The notes under the pieces: model-generated | Databases searched by the model: none | What the model saw: only the letters and a program-made list of their open reading frames with translations | What the model was told of the DNA's origin: nothing | Shown: positions 21,401 through 29,367 of the stretch, piece by piece | Layout: every line of letters starts with the position of its first letter | Numbering within the stretch: position 1 is the first letter of the stretch | Program-made: the position numbers and the translations under genes | From: Zygaena filipendulae | Lineage: Eukaryota; Arthropoda; Insecta; Lepidoptera; Zygaenidae | Assembly: GCA_907165275.2 (NCBI GenBank) | Contig: OU015653.1 | Span: 836,001 to 900,000 of the forward strand | Direction of reading: 5' to 3' | DNA length: 64,000 nucleotides

Positions 21401-24400
21401 TGGAAAGGATCACCTTACCAAGCTGTTGGTGAAGGAAGCACATGAACGGACGTTGCATGGAGGACAGAGATTAATGATGTCTTATTTATACACGAGATAT
21501 TGGATAATTGGGCTACAACTCGCAGTGAATAATTGTGTCAAAGAATGCGTGACATGTCTGAGATTTCAGGCAAAACCCCAACAGCAAATGATGGGGCAGT
21601 TGCCTGGCGTGCGGGTCACGCCACAAAAACCGTTCGAGAACAGTGGAGTTGATTACGCTGGCCCTATAATGATCAGAATGTCCAAGGGCAGGGGCTATAA
21701 ATCTTCCAAGGGATATATATGTCTGTTTATCTGTATGTGCACCAAAGCAATACATTTGGAGGTCGTATCAGATTTAACGTCACAAGCTTTCTTGGCAGCT
21801 TTTAGAAGATTTGTTGCTCGAAGAGGACGTTGCACTAATCTGTGGAGTGACAATGGGACAAATTTCGTCGGGGCCGCAAGAGAGCTGAAACTCATGTTTG
21901 AACAGGGTAAATCCAATTTAGCCAGTGAAATAGCAGAACTCTTAGCCACAGATGGCACTACGTGGCATTTTATACCGCCCAGGGCACCAAATTTTGGAGG
22001 GCTGTGGGAGGCCGGCATTCGATCAGCCAAGATGCATTTACATAGAGCAATAGGTTCGACAACACTAACATTCGAAGAAATGATAACTTTAATGGCACAA
22101 ATCGAAGCGTGTTTAAACAGTCGACCATTGTGTCAACAGAGTGAAGACAGTACAGATGCTTTGACACCGCTAACACCAGGTCATTTTCTAGTGGGAGAGC
22201 CTCTTGTGAGCGTGCCAGACAATGATTTCACCCAGAGTAGCAACATAAATTTGCTTACTAGATGGCAATTAATTCAGAGGATGACAGCACAATTCTGGAA
22301 ACGTTGGCATCTGGAATATTTGCATACGATGCAACAGAGATATAAGTGGCATACGAAGGTCGAATCACCGAAAGTGGATGACGTGGTGATTATCAAAGAG
22401 GAAGATTTGCCCGCTACAAAATGGCTTTTGGGAAGGGTTTTAAATATACATCCTGGCCGTGATGATTTAGTTAGAGTTGTAACGATAGTATGTAAGGGAG
22501 GTTCCGTGCTCAAAAGACCCTTGTCTAAATTAATCTTTTTGCCGAAAGGCAAATCAATGTCGAGTGAGGAATAGTCCGACACGGTGGGCGGAGTAAGTGA
22601 AAGACAGAGTCTTTGGTGGGCGGAATGTCCAGTAGAATTAAGCATTTTTATTTAGTTACACTATCAGCCACTAGATGGCGTTGAGCTGTTAATTTTCAAG
22701 CTTTCATTAGGTGTCAACGAACTTATTAAGTACTGTGGAGTTTTTATAATTTTGGTCTTATGTGGTTTCTCATTATACGTGTAAGTAAGTACCTAGTGTT
22801 TTATTTAAAGTGCAGTGGTGTGTGTTCAGTAGGTATATCTAATTCATTGTCATTCTTTTGACCACTGAATTATTTTTTCACATAGCCCCTTAATTACTTT
22901 TAATTAACGCTTTTACTTACATACTATAATAAACTAATCCTAATTACATTACAATCTACACTAACACACACAAATTAACTACCTATATTAGGTATTATGT
23001 CAAAATAGACATCCTGATAAGTGTGATATTTTTTCCATTTTTCGGTCCCTAAACCGATAATTATCTCGCTTCGTTGCCAACACAACATGACTGCACTGGT
23101 GTATTATGGCACGGGTTCCGATCGCAAGTCGCAAACGACCTTAGTTTTTTTATTTCCTTGCATTTTTTTAAGAAGCACTATATATGCCTCGGCCGAAATG
23201 GCAATAGGGATGTTGACTACTATTGAAAATCAAAATTCTAATTAGTCCGTCAGTTAGAAAATAAAAAAACAATAGACACGTATTTTTTGCTTTTTTAAAT
23301 AAATAAAATACACAGAGATAAAGCGCTTTAAAGTTTAGGATGAGGAGGTCGTGACGTCAGTAACCGCAAAACCGCCATAGGTACAAACTGTCAGAATAGT
23401 GACGTCACGCGAAATTTCAACTCAATATATCGCCGTTATTTTTTGATTACGTAAAAAAAGAAAAAATACGTGTCCAATATTTTTTAATAATCTACAAGAC
23501 GGACTAAAAAATAAAAATTAGTCAACATGCCCATTGCCTATTTCGCTACCTTTGCAATAATGTACTATTACAGACCACATGCATAGAATGGTCGTGCGGG
23601 TGTATGGATCCGTTTGGAACAGCTGCATCGATCGCGGATGATAAACAAGCGATGCCTTTGCCTATTTGCTCGATGACCAGCCTCAACTGCTTGAGAACAA
23701 CTTACTCTCTCGGTATAATTCGCATATTTTATTTTATCACAGACTGGTAAATGGAACGAATCTACTATGAACCTTATTCATCTGTATACCTACACAGCTG
23801 AGATTTGTCTGTAGTTAAGATAAAAAAACTGTCAGTTTTTTAACGGGCAAAATTATTTATTTTTAGAAAATATAACGTGTGGATGTTTGCCTTCTTGCAA
23901 GCAAATGAATTCGGAATTTATTTTGGAAAGCAATCGCATAGTTGCGATTGAGTATACTTTTGATCCAATATAGTGAGTGTAAAAATGCCTAATATTACCT
24001 AAACGAACTTCCTACTTAGTCTCAATAGATGTTGCTGCTGTTTGCATTTTTACGACTTGTATGCTTATGAAACTTAACTGTTTTATTTTTCAGTAGAAAT
24101 TTAAACGCAACCCGTTCAATGGTTTTGAACATAATAGCAAGAACTTTGGACTCCGAAGTGTATTTAAGAAATCCAACGGAAACATGGCTCACTTTGATGT
24201 GTAAGTAGTTGTAAAAATTAAGATTAGCTGATGCGTGATGCTATAAAGATGTGTTATTAAGGCGCCTACACCTTACCAACATTAACAACAGCCAAAAATG
24301 ATAAAAAGTATCTAGCTATGAATTTGAGATTAGGTAAATTTTGTTTTTCAGCATCTTTGGGTGGTGTATTCAACATGTTTTTGGGATTCGGATTATTCAG

Positions 24401-24506
24401 TGCATTGGAGTTTTTGTTCTTGTTTGTTAAAATTACTATTGTATTATTACCTACAATCGACATAGTTTGTTTACTGTGCTATAGATGTAAAAATGTGTTG
24501 CTATAG
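12346..24506 (+). CDS. DEG/ENaC (pickpocket-type) sodium channel, interrupted by retrotransposons
   Basis: Eight exons were read by eye: 12346-12444, 13132-13323, 13676-13945, 14380-14476, 15418-15621, 23867-23972, 24094-24200, 24352-24506. Exons 1-5 join in phase, and so do exons 6-8. Family marks are LHGFKYL before the first membrane helix, the helix itself (LAGCAVSAGCAGALCLALW), the extracellular RRQTTELPCEDMF and RRRCLVRETKLL, CGCLPSC, and the second helix with LGGVFNMFLGFGLFSALEF. Such channels are trimeric, amiloride-sensitive cation channels of sensory and epithelial cells. The total is about 400 residues, shorter than usual. Between exons 5 and 6 the expected Tyr-Ser...Cys...Glu-Cys piece is absent and exon 5 runs into TAA at 15622. 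A 7.1-kb BEL composite sits in this gap, and another BEL sits at the exon 1 acceptor. Exon 1 holds an ATG at its second base that could be the start. The gene may be dead or partly missing in this haplotype. Confidence 0.85.
12773..13009. mobile_element. TIR MITE, family A copy 2
   Basis: Best preserved copy of the family seen at 323-555. Both ends are intact (CCGCCGCACTCAGAG ... CTCTGAGTGCGGCGG), and TAA lies on each side (12770-12772, 13010-13012) as a likely target duplication. It lies in the first channel intron, followed by a TTTA run near 13050. Confidence 0.88.
15137..15374. mobile_element. TIR MITE, family B copy 1
   Basis: The ends mirror each other: GATAAGCAATAACATGTTAACCCAC on the left (first 20 bases suffice to see it) and GTGGGTTAACACACTATTGC on the right. 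A second copy in the opposite orientation is at 55422-55670. It sits at the end of the fourth channel intron, just in front of exon 5. Confidence 0.75.
15698..16738 (+). pseudogene. Truncated BEL pol (integrase end)
   Basis: Carries the last 346 or so residues of the element 2 polyprotein: VKECVTCLRFQAKP, the integrase core (DYAGP, WSDNGTNF, GGLWEAG) and the C-terminal end. The open frame extends 42 bases into flanking DNA on the left (TTG/ATG-type codons near 15656), which adds foreign residues. Without protease and reverse transcriptase it is a remnant. Confidence 0.9.
16790..16989 (+). repeat. 5' LTR of BEL element 2
   Basis: Starts TGTCCAGTAG after the purine box GGTGGGCGGAA. It matches 22626-22825 across 200 bp. 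Five further bases, GAACA (16990-16994), would give the family-typical TGT...ACA ends, but they are absent after the downstream LTR. Confidence 0.85.
16995..17405 (+). other. 5' leader of BEL element 2 with reiterated motif
   Basis: Begins with a primer-binding candidate TGGTTCTTCGAGACGG (from 17001). From about 17050 to 17345 it repeats, nine or so times at irregular spacing, a phrase close to GGACTTAGAAAAATT (about 17088, 17116, 17142, 17169, 17196, 17228, 17253, 17309, 17334). The same phrase occurs in the leader of element 1, whose coding sequence is clearly diverged. Confidence 0.7.
17406..22574 (+). CDS. BEL/Pao gag-pol polyprotein, element 2
   Basis: 1,722 residues from ATG at 17406 (MEAVQQLIAIQNE), a start that aligns with MEALIKMQED of element 1; the frame is open 14 codons further upstream without an ATG. 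Domains in order: coiled N-terminus; gag-like FSGNYTEWQSF (about 135); zinc knuckles (about 326-385); protease IDQGSQASF (about 453); reverse transcriptase (VVFDAS about 745, YMDD about 864); RNase H (FSDAS about 1041, WTDSM about 1116); and integrase (DYAGP about 1415, WSDNG about 1479, GGLWEAG about 1531). No stop or frameshift is seen. It belongs to the same family as element 1 but to a different lineage, since only conserved stretches match. Confidence 0.96.
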   Translation: MEAVQQLIAIQNETEEKIQKAQANFKKSPKERVTVIYTEARLETLETYWKSFIATHDQIITKVQKSNRQSLSYFTQDTYENVEELYYAYKSELKTALKKFGSASSASNATQEGVVNVTRSSEVKLPRITIPTFSGNYTEWQSFHDLFSSLIHKNEGLEDVQKLHYLKSSLAGEADALLKQVAITGDNYSEAWSILNKRYDNKRYIANCIFKRFFGQRNVTAESSSAIKQLLDTSVECINALKNIGLPTEHWDAIVMYILVSKLDADSHKQWEETISNENSDELPKLSKLTQFLEMRFRTLEMVESANKGSKTNKSKTFHAAIETTCAFCKENHHIFTCKEFTKQPVDKRYEFVQKSGLCFNCLIPNHTVMRCKQSTACRICHKRHHSLLHPEKRIHIEKPTTAEENKDQEEKAHKVTTHFSKQEHPGQNVLLATALVDVISETGKKHVFRALIDQGSQASFVSERVVQTLGLKRTKINGVVSGLGEGTNELSVNNTVNFQLQSRYETSFNLHVNAYVLRSLTTISPSRVIMEHYWPEIQKLPLADACYKRSGKIDILLGADVYSKIIDNGLIRGSDGIVAQFTRLGWILSGEMTDQKQARQNKILSMHVNVLENDLLKRFWELESDGLTDKRVLTKDEERCEQFYKTTTTRDETGRYIVNLPLRDNIENTVKACGNTKEQATIRFKQLEKRFRRNENLKIEYRKVIEEYLNLGHMVEAEEDENAIYLPHHAVVREDKDTTKVRVVFDASAKGSKGYSLNDSMLVGPTLQPDLRSLIIKWRSYKICFVGDIVKMYRQVRVIHKHSSLQSILWRNDPEDELKVYKLVTVTFGTAAAPYLAVRTLMQLAEDESHIYPHAAAIVKNSFYMDDLMSGAENVEQALVMCNEVKGLLKSGGFIMQKWSSNSDKLLQSIKGVGELSEDKLEIKLDPIIKILGLTWDRQDDNFCITVHLPDMSYPVTKRSILSDIARLFDPFGWLAPVIICAKIFIQKLWLCNKGWDDELPTEYITEWTEYRRELTSLRDIKIPRWINLSSENKVVQIHGFSDASSFAYSAVVYIRVVTVVNDIEVNLIASKTKVAPLKQISIPRLELCGAVLLARLLHDIGQLLNVPKENVFAWTDSMVVLSWLQGQPSKWQTFVGNRVSEIIQLIDNDKWRHVKSGDNPADPASRGISASELRSKDIWWCGPKWLKEKEIDYKPKEIPATKLEARKLEVRSLHIEVEEIPIWERFSNLTKMKRVLAYCRRFGTMQTNKLEGKYLTTEELETILERCISYYQGLAFGEEMKDLKEEKKVKKRSKLRTLNPIFDKKGILRVGGRLQSSSLSYEAKHPIIIPGKDHLTKLLVKEAHERTLHGGQRLMMSYLYTRYWIIGLQLAVNNCVKECVTCLRFQAKPQQQMMGQLPGVRVTPQKPFENSGVDYAGPIMIRMSKGRGYKSSKGYICLFICMCTKAIHLEVVSDLTSQAFLAAFRRFVARRGRCTNLWSDNGTNFVGAARELKLMFEQGKSNLASEIAELLATDGTTWHFIPPRAPNFGGLWEAGIRSAKMHLHRAIGSTTLTFEEMITLMAQIEACLNSRPLCQQSEDSTDALTPLTPGHFLVGEPLVSVPDNDFTQSSNINLLTRWQLIQRMTAQFWKRWHLEYLHTMQQRYKWHTKVESPKVDDVVIIKEEDLPATKWLLGRVLNIHPGRDDLVRVVTIVCKGGSVLKRPLSKLIFLPKGKSMSSEE
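22580..22625 (+). promoter_or_regulatory. Polypurine tract with duplicated box and hairpin, element 2
   Basis: CACGGTGGGCGG, then a 6-bp-stem hairpin (AAAGAC-AGA-GTCTTT, 22600-22614), a second GGTGGGCGG, AA, and the LTR start TGTCCAG. This has the same order as in element 1. The truncated upstream copy repeats it at 16744-16789. Confidence 0.7.
22626..22825 (+). repeat. 3' LTR of BEL element 2
   Basis: 200 bp identical to 16790-16989. It stops at GTGTGTGT and then continues as TCAGTAGGTATATC, without the GAACA that would close the LTR, so its outer end seems clipped. Confidence 0.85.
22826..23866 (+). other. Channel intron remainder after BEL element 2
   Basis: AT-rich and non-coding. It holds a family C MITE (23207-23534). 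I looked here for the missing channel exon (Cys-rich segment after the RRRC motif) on the + strand and did not find it. Confidence 0.6.
23207..23534. mobile_element. TIR MITE, family C copy 1 (carries two CRE-like palindromes)
   Basis: About 330 bp with ends GGGATGTTGACTA and (complement) GGGCATGTTGACTA, both continuing into TAGTCCGTC. Copies are at 38075-38402 and 55739-56067 (reverse), with a fragment at about 30668-30810. The centre has GTGACGTCAG and GTGACGTCAC about 50 bp apart, i.e. two CREB/ATF-type sites carried within the element. Confidence 0.85.
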
Positions 24507-24520
24507 GTTAAGATAGTAAT

Positions 24521-24812
24521 CACACCGGCAGAATTAGCGGAACATAAAAAGGCAGAGTATAGAAATAATAACGTATTATTACATATTAAAACAAATAATA
24601 ATTAGACATGAAGTAACAAATTAATATACATCTTTTAAAACTTAAAAAGTTCATAATTAAATTTTATTAAAAATAATAATAAAAGTCGATGTTAAAAGAT
24701 GTATATTAGTTTGTTACTTCATGCCTGATTATTATTTGTTTTAATATAAAGGTAGGTATACGTTATTATTTATATACTCTGCCTTTTTATGTTCCGATAA
24801 TTGTGCTGGTGT
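24521..24812. mobile_element. Hairpin MITE
   Basis: About 290 bp. The left end reads CACACCGGCAGAATTAGCGG and the right end is the near complement (CCGATAATTGTGCTGGTGTATG, last bases differing). Inner arms match further (AACATAAAAAGGCAGAGTAT; AGATGTATATTA...). It starts 15 bp after the channel stop codon and so may lie in the 3' UTR. Confidence 0.85.
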
Positions 24813-25991
24813 ATGTAGGTACTATAATAACTAATAACTTACAAGTAGGTATTCAAGTATTTATTGCTCACTAAGTGTATGTACAAAAGGATCTCATATA
24901 TTAATAGTCATACAGTGCTCTTAAACTAGCTATCTATAGACTTAGCAATAATGTGGAGTAGAGACAGGGGCAAATTACAAATTTTGTATGTACGTTTGGC
25001 TTTTATAATTAGTTCCATTGTTTTAGTTAAATCACGGAGTTAATACGAGTGCCTAAAAGGTAGTTTCTTTTTTGAGTTGAGTCTGAGTAACGTACTAAAT
25101 TAACTTCAGTTGATAAACATCATTGTAGTTTTGCACCTCACCAATGCATTTCGACGTTTACGTTTATGTTATATAAGGCCCGCCGCCCATTGTGACTTTT
25201 TGTCGACGTGACTTTCTGTCACTTATGAAAACTATACTGAGGTCACCGTATTGTCACGTCACCATAATGAGCGCACTCAGTATAGTTTTCATTGCACTTG
25301 ACTAAGTGACAGAAAGTCACGTCGACAAAAAGTCACAATGGGCGGCGGGCCTAACTTGATAAGAAGATACTACTCAATTGGCCGTATGGACTAAGTTTCT
25401 TTTGCCTTCTCCGAAACAAAAAACAAGGGAGCTTCTGGCGGGGTTTGAACAGTGACGGACGTTAGTTTAATTTCTTTGTTTTGCTGCTTTAGTTATTCTT
25501 CTGAGGTTTTGCAAATAGTTTCTTGTGATTAATATTGTGTGAATGTGGTGGATTTAGCATAATAGTGATTCATTAGTGATTAACAGTCTGTGGAAACAGT
25601 GAAATAAGATGAAATGGGGCGTTCATCGGGAGGATGTCGTTTTACTATACAACTTCCCAGAGAGCGTCCTATTAAGGTTCAACTGTGAAGAGTTGTTGCC
25701 AAAAGTTCCGGTAAACCATCGAAATGCATCTCACCAATGCATTTCGATGTAAATATATTCAGAAGAAGAAAATACAACTAAATTAGCTGTATGTACTTAC
25801 TTCCTTTGCCTTCTCCATTGGGGTAAATTTAGCAAAAAAAACACAATTTGAGTTTGACATTGACATTTGCGCGAAGCACGTGTTTATATTTACCCTGTAT
25901 TTTTCATTGCTATTAAAATTTTATTATTGAAATTGAAAGTAGTTTGTACACGTAGCGGTATTTTGATTGTAAATTTTTAAATTAAGACAAA
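24813..25991 (+). other. Interval between channel gene and Utp11
   Basis: Contains the hairpin MITE 25177-25351 and a 13-bp-arm palindrome at 25717-25749 (CATCGAAATGCAT ... ATGCATTTCGATG). The phrase CACCAATGCATTTCGA appears at both 25140 and 25733, possibly marking the ends of another element. The last 100 bases before 25992 should include the Utp11 promoter and 5' UTR; no TATA box stands out. Confidence 0.5.
25177..25351. mobile_element. 175-bp near-perfect hairpin MITE
   Basis: Ends GGCCCGCCGCCCATTGTGAC and its exact complement. The arms continue through TTTTTGTCGACGTGACTTTC and the CAGTATAGTTTTCAT phrase. TAA on both sides is a likely target duplication. The arms are almost perfect, suggesting recent activity. 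Confidence 0.9.
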
Positions 25992-28559
25992 ATGTCTTCT
26001 TGGAAAAAAGCCGCTAAGGCTCACCAGAAAACGCACAAGGAGAGGCATCAGCCCGAATCTAGGAAACATTTAGGATTACTTGAGAAAAAGAAGGATTATA
26101 AACTACGAGCTGATGATTATCATGAGAAGGGTCAGACGTTGAAAGTCTTGCGCAAGAAAGCGCTGGACAAGAATCCCGATGAGTTCTACTTTCACATGAT
26201 AAATTCTCGAGTGAAAGATGGGGTAAGTATGTTAATTCAATGCTATAAATTATTGTTGTTTACAAAGTGGTCCCACCTTGATGTCTTGATTAAATGAAGT
26301 GTGTAGAAGAAGTACCTCGTTAGAGAATAAAATTTACTGGAAGAGTTATGAAATTACCCCACAGTACTTTAGTATTATCATACATTATCCTACTAATATT
26401 ATAAATGTGAAAGTGTAGATGTTTGTTACTCAATCACGCAAAAACGGCTGAACGGATTTTGATGAAATTTGACATGCACCTTGTCAGGGGTACAGAGAAG
26501 GACATAGGGTAGGTACTTCTTATCCCAGAACTCCCGCCAGAACTCCGAAATTACTGCAGGTGAACCGCAGGGCACAGCTAGTAAACTATATGTTTCAAAT
26601 TGTCTCTTGTCTTCTAAATTACACTCAAACTACTACAAGTACATACCAAACACTGGGATGACATTATTATCAACTTTATTTAACATGCCTGATATGCTAA
26701 GACGGTTTAAGCCGTTGACACATAGTTTCAGCTAAATATGCTGAAAAATCACATTTTTTGAGTATTTGAAACATCACATACAAATCAAAATAAAATAATA
26801 AAATAATTTAGAGGTCATAGATCTCTATTGGTTTAACATTATTAAGTTTAAAATTAATTTGGACATCCTAATTTCAGGTGCACCATGAGTTGTTGAAGGA
26901 GGACGAGCACACACCAGAGCAGATAAAGTTGATGCAGACACAAGACATCAAATACATTAATATGAAAAGAACTATCGAGAGCAGACGGATTGATAGGTTA
27001 CAGGTAAAACAATACTTGCATCTATTTTTATCTTGGGTACACTTACATCGCTGTTTCTTCATAGAGTATCCTTACTATTATAAATGTGAAAGTGAGTTAT
27101 TTTTGTTTGTTTGTTACTCTTTCAAGCCTCAATGGCTCAACTGATTGTCATGAAATTTTGCCTTTACATCAGGGGGTACAGAGAAGGACATTGGGTACTT
27201 TTTGTCCCAGAATTCCCACGGGAACTTTGCAATTTACCTGGGTGAAACTGCAGGGAACAGCTAGTATTTAATAAAAATTGAAGATTATACTTTTTCGGAT
27301 AACTCTATGAATTTTTTTTTTTACAGTCACAATTCCACATGACTGACTTTGCTGACACAGCAACTAACACACATGTGTTCTTCGTTGATGAGGGTGAAGA
27401 AAAGAATTTTGATCTAGCCAAGAGATTGGACACACATCCAGCGTTACTTGCTAGGAAATCTAACAGAGTTAGGCTTTCGGACTTGAATAAAATTGAACTA
27501 CCCAACATTGATGAAGAGGTTTGTTTTTATTCTAATCAAATTCAGTGATTCAATTGTTATAACTGTTTTAATCATTATCTGGGGTAGTCTTGGATGTACT
27601 CATCTGTTCCTAGTAGTTTAATTATCAGGTCCATTGATTATTAGTATACAACTGAGAGTTATGTCTCATTAGTTCCACTAATGGTAAAACTGAAGTATTT
27701 GTTTCCAGTAGTACAATTTCAATGTAGTGTACTATTGAGACTGGGGTATCCTACTAATATTATAAATGCAAAAGTTTGTAAGTATTTAAGTATGTATGGA
27801 TGGATGGATGGATGGATGGATGGATGGATGGATGGATGGATGGATGGATGTTTGTTACTCTTTCACGCAAAATACTACTGGATGGATTTAAATCAAACTT
27901 TACAATAATATAGTTTATTCATCAGATTAACAGATAGGGTACTTTTTATCCCGGAATTCCCGCGGGAACTCTGAAATTAACGCGTGTGAAACCGCCAGGC
28001 ACAACTAGTAAATTATAATGTTTAAGATTCTTATTTCAAGTCTGGCCTGGACACTCATACCAAGTTTAAACTAAATCCAACCAGGGCCCTTTTTCAGTAT
28101 GACCAACAACATTCCTTGCCCATGACGCGCGTCCCAAAAACACAATCCCATACGCTCCAGATGCAAAAATATTAGAAATTTATATTCTTTGTGACAAAAG
28201 AAACGATTAGGAAAAGCAATTTAAGTGGCGCCTTGTCTTAACGTGACGCGTTATAGTCATATGAATAAGGGCCCAGTACCAGTACTGTAATATATCTGCA
28301 TAAATAGGTATATATTGTCTTTTTGTTTCAATTGTCCTGTTTTTCTTAGGCTATTAAAAACATGAAGAAAAAGCGAGAACATCAATACAAGGAATTATCA
28401 AAAAGGATTGAGAGGGAGAGGCAGCTGACTGTGGTGCAGCAGAAGATGGAGCTCAAGCGGCACCTGCAGGGCGTCAAGGTGTTGAAGCCGAAACGCGTCC
28501 AAACGGCCACCAAACTCTCGGCGCCAGTGTATGAGTTCCCATACCAGAGAAAGAAATAA
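25992..28559 (+). CDS. Utp11: U3 snoRNA-associated protein 11 (UTP11), SSU processome
   Basis: Four exons: 25992-26222, 26878-27003, 27327-27518, 28350-28559. All introns lie in phase 0 and have GT/AG ends (GGGTAAGT, CAGGTAAAA, GAGGTTTGT donors). The protein has 252 residues, matching the about 250 usual for the family. It starts [20 protein letters not shown] and contains [20 protein letters not shown], the [14 protein letters not shown] turn and [20 protein letters not shown], then a basic coiled C-terminus ending in [12 protein letters not shown]11 is a nucleolar component of the small-subunit processome needed to release 18S rRNA from its precursor. Introns 1-3 carry Helitron-like repeats. 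An AATAAA overlaps the stop region and another lies at 28612. Confidence 0.96.
26388..26581 (+). mobile_element. Helitron-like (Lep1-type) repeat
   Basis: Starts TCCTACTAATATTATAAATG after an A and ends CACAGCTAG before a T, the TC...CTAG ends and A/T target expected of Helitrons. It lies in Utp11 intron 1. Assignment to Lep1 is from memory of the family. Confidence 0.75.
27069..27264 (+). mobile_element. Helitron-like (Lep1-type) repeat
   Basis: Starts TCCTTACTATTATAAATG and ends GGGAACAGCTAG. It lies in Utp11 intron 2 and nearly fills it. Confidence 0.75.
27749..28008 (+). mobile_element. Helitron-like repeat with internal (GGAT)n microsatellite
   Basis: Starts TCCTACTAATATTATAAATG and ends GCACAACTAG. 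Between them, at about 27795-27850, lies a clean run of about 14 GGAT units at the place where other copies have one or two (GTGTGGATGTTTG). It lies in Utp11 intron 3. Confidence 0.8.
28084..28274. mobile_element. TIR MITE, family D (GGGCCC ends) copy 1
   Basis: Ends GGGCCCTTTTTCAGTATGAC and the near complement of it (TCATATGAATAAGGGCCC). Related copies are at about 63087-63296 and a half copy from 40428. It lies in Utp11 intron 3. Confidence 0.7.
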
Positions 28560-29367
28560 AAGAATAACTCAAAAAAGGTTCATATTTTATTCAATCTCTT
28601 TATCAAACCGAAATAAATTATTTTATGGTTTTCAAGTCTTAAATAACATGTTCAGGGTTCGAAATATTTTTCTAAAATAGTTATAAATTGTTTATAAAAC
28701 TAAAAGTGAAATGAATTAAGGTGCAGTATAATGCAGGAGCACCATCTGGAAATAACACGAAGCAACACCATCTTTTGGCACCTAGTGAATTGCGAAAGAC
28801 TTTTCCCATGATCATGGAGCCAGATCACACTTTAGAAGCTCCTAATAGACTAAGAAAGTAACTTCATCAGCTAATAGCTGTATTTTCTTGCCCCGAGTAA
28901 TGCAAGCAAAACTTACATACACCATAAAGTAGACTTGACACATTTTTAACTTTGCTTCAGAATGTATAATAAAAAATATCCTACACCAATTAAAATTACC
29001 ATTGTAAAGCAAAGCTACAAGATGTGTTGTAGATTGTAGAATAAAATTACAAAACTTATCAGGCTACATGCAAAAATTTCAAAAGTGTTTTTGCATTACA
29101 CGTCACCTTAAATCCATTTTCCGTAACATCGACCTTCACATACTCTTTAAATGCTGTTAACGCTAAAAATCTATGATATGTCTTCGAGTTATTTCAAATA
29201 TCACTCGTCATAAACAATATTTTTATGTTATTAACCTATATATCTAAGCTTAATGGTAAGGCGGTCACTTAACCGTGGCCTGGAGAATGTCTTTGGCTCA
29301 TTTAATCCTAACATCACAATCGAGACCCGCGCGGCGGGCGTTGGGAGGGGCGGGGCCGCTGGCGGCA
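28560..29367. other. Tail-to-tail interval between Utp11 and the neprilysin-like gene
   Basis: Holds the 3' UTRs of two converging genes. No repeat or extra gene is recognised. AATAAA at 28612 could serve Utp11. Confidence 0.5.

Larger units (their letters stand above)
15698..22825 (+). mobile_element. BEL/Pao element 2, chimeric: 5' partial 3'-end copy plus full element
   Basis: The block begins in the middle of an integrase sequence (15698), runs through the end of pol and a complete LTR (16790-16989 plus possible GAACA), and continues as a full element with leader, gag-pol and a second LTR ending at 22825. The 1,292 bp at 15698-16989 repeat at 21534-22825 (offset 5,836) with no difference I can see. 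There is thus no LTR at the left edge and no target duplication. LTR-LTR recombination followed by deletion, a read-through event, or an assembly error could all give this. It lies in the sense direction inside the channel gene. Confidence 0.88.

Noticed and set aside
27780..27860. CRISPR-like or coding tandem array (WMDG repeats)
   Set aside because: It is a simple GGAT microsatellite inside an interspersed repeat; the repeated peptide is a by-product.
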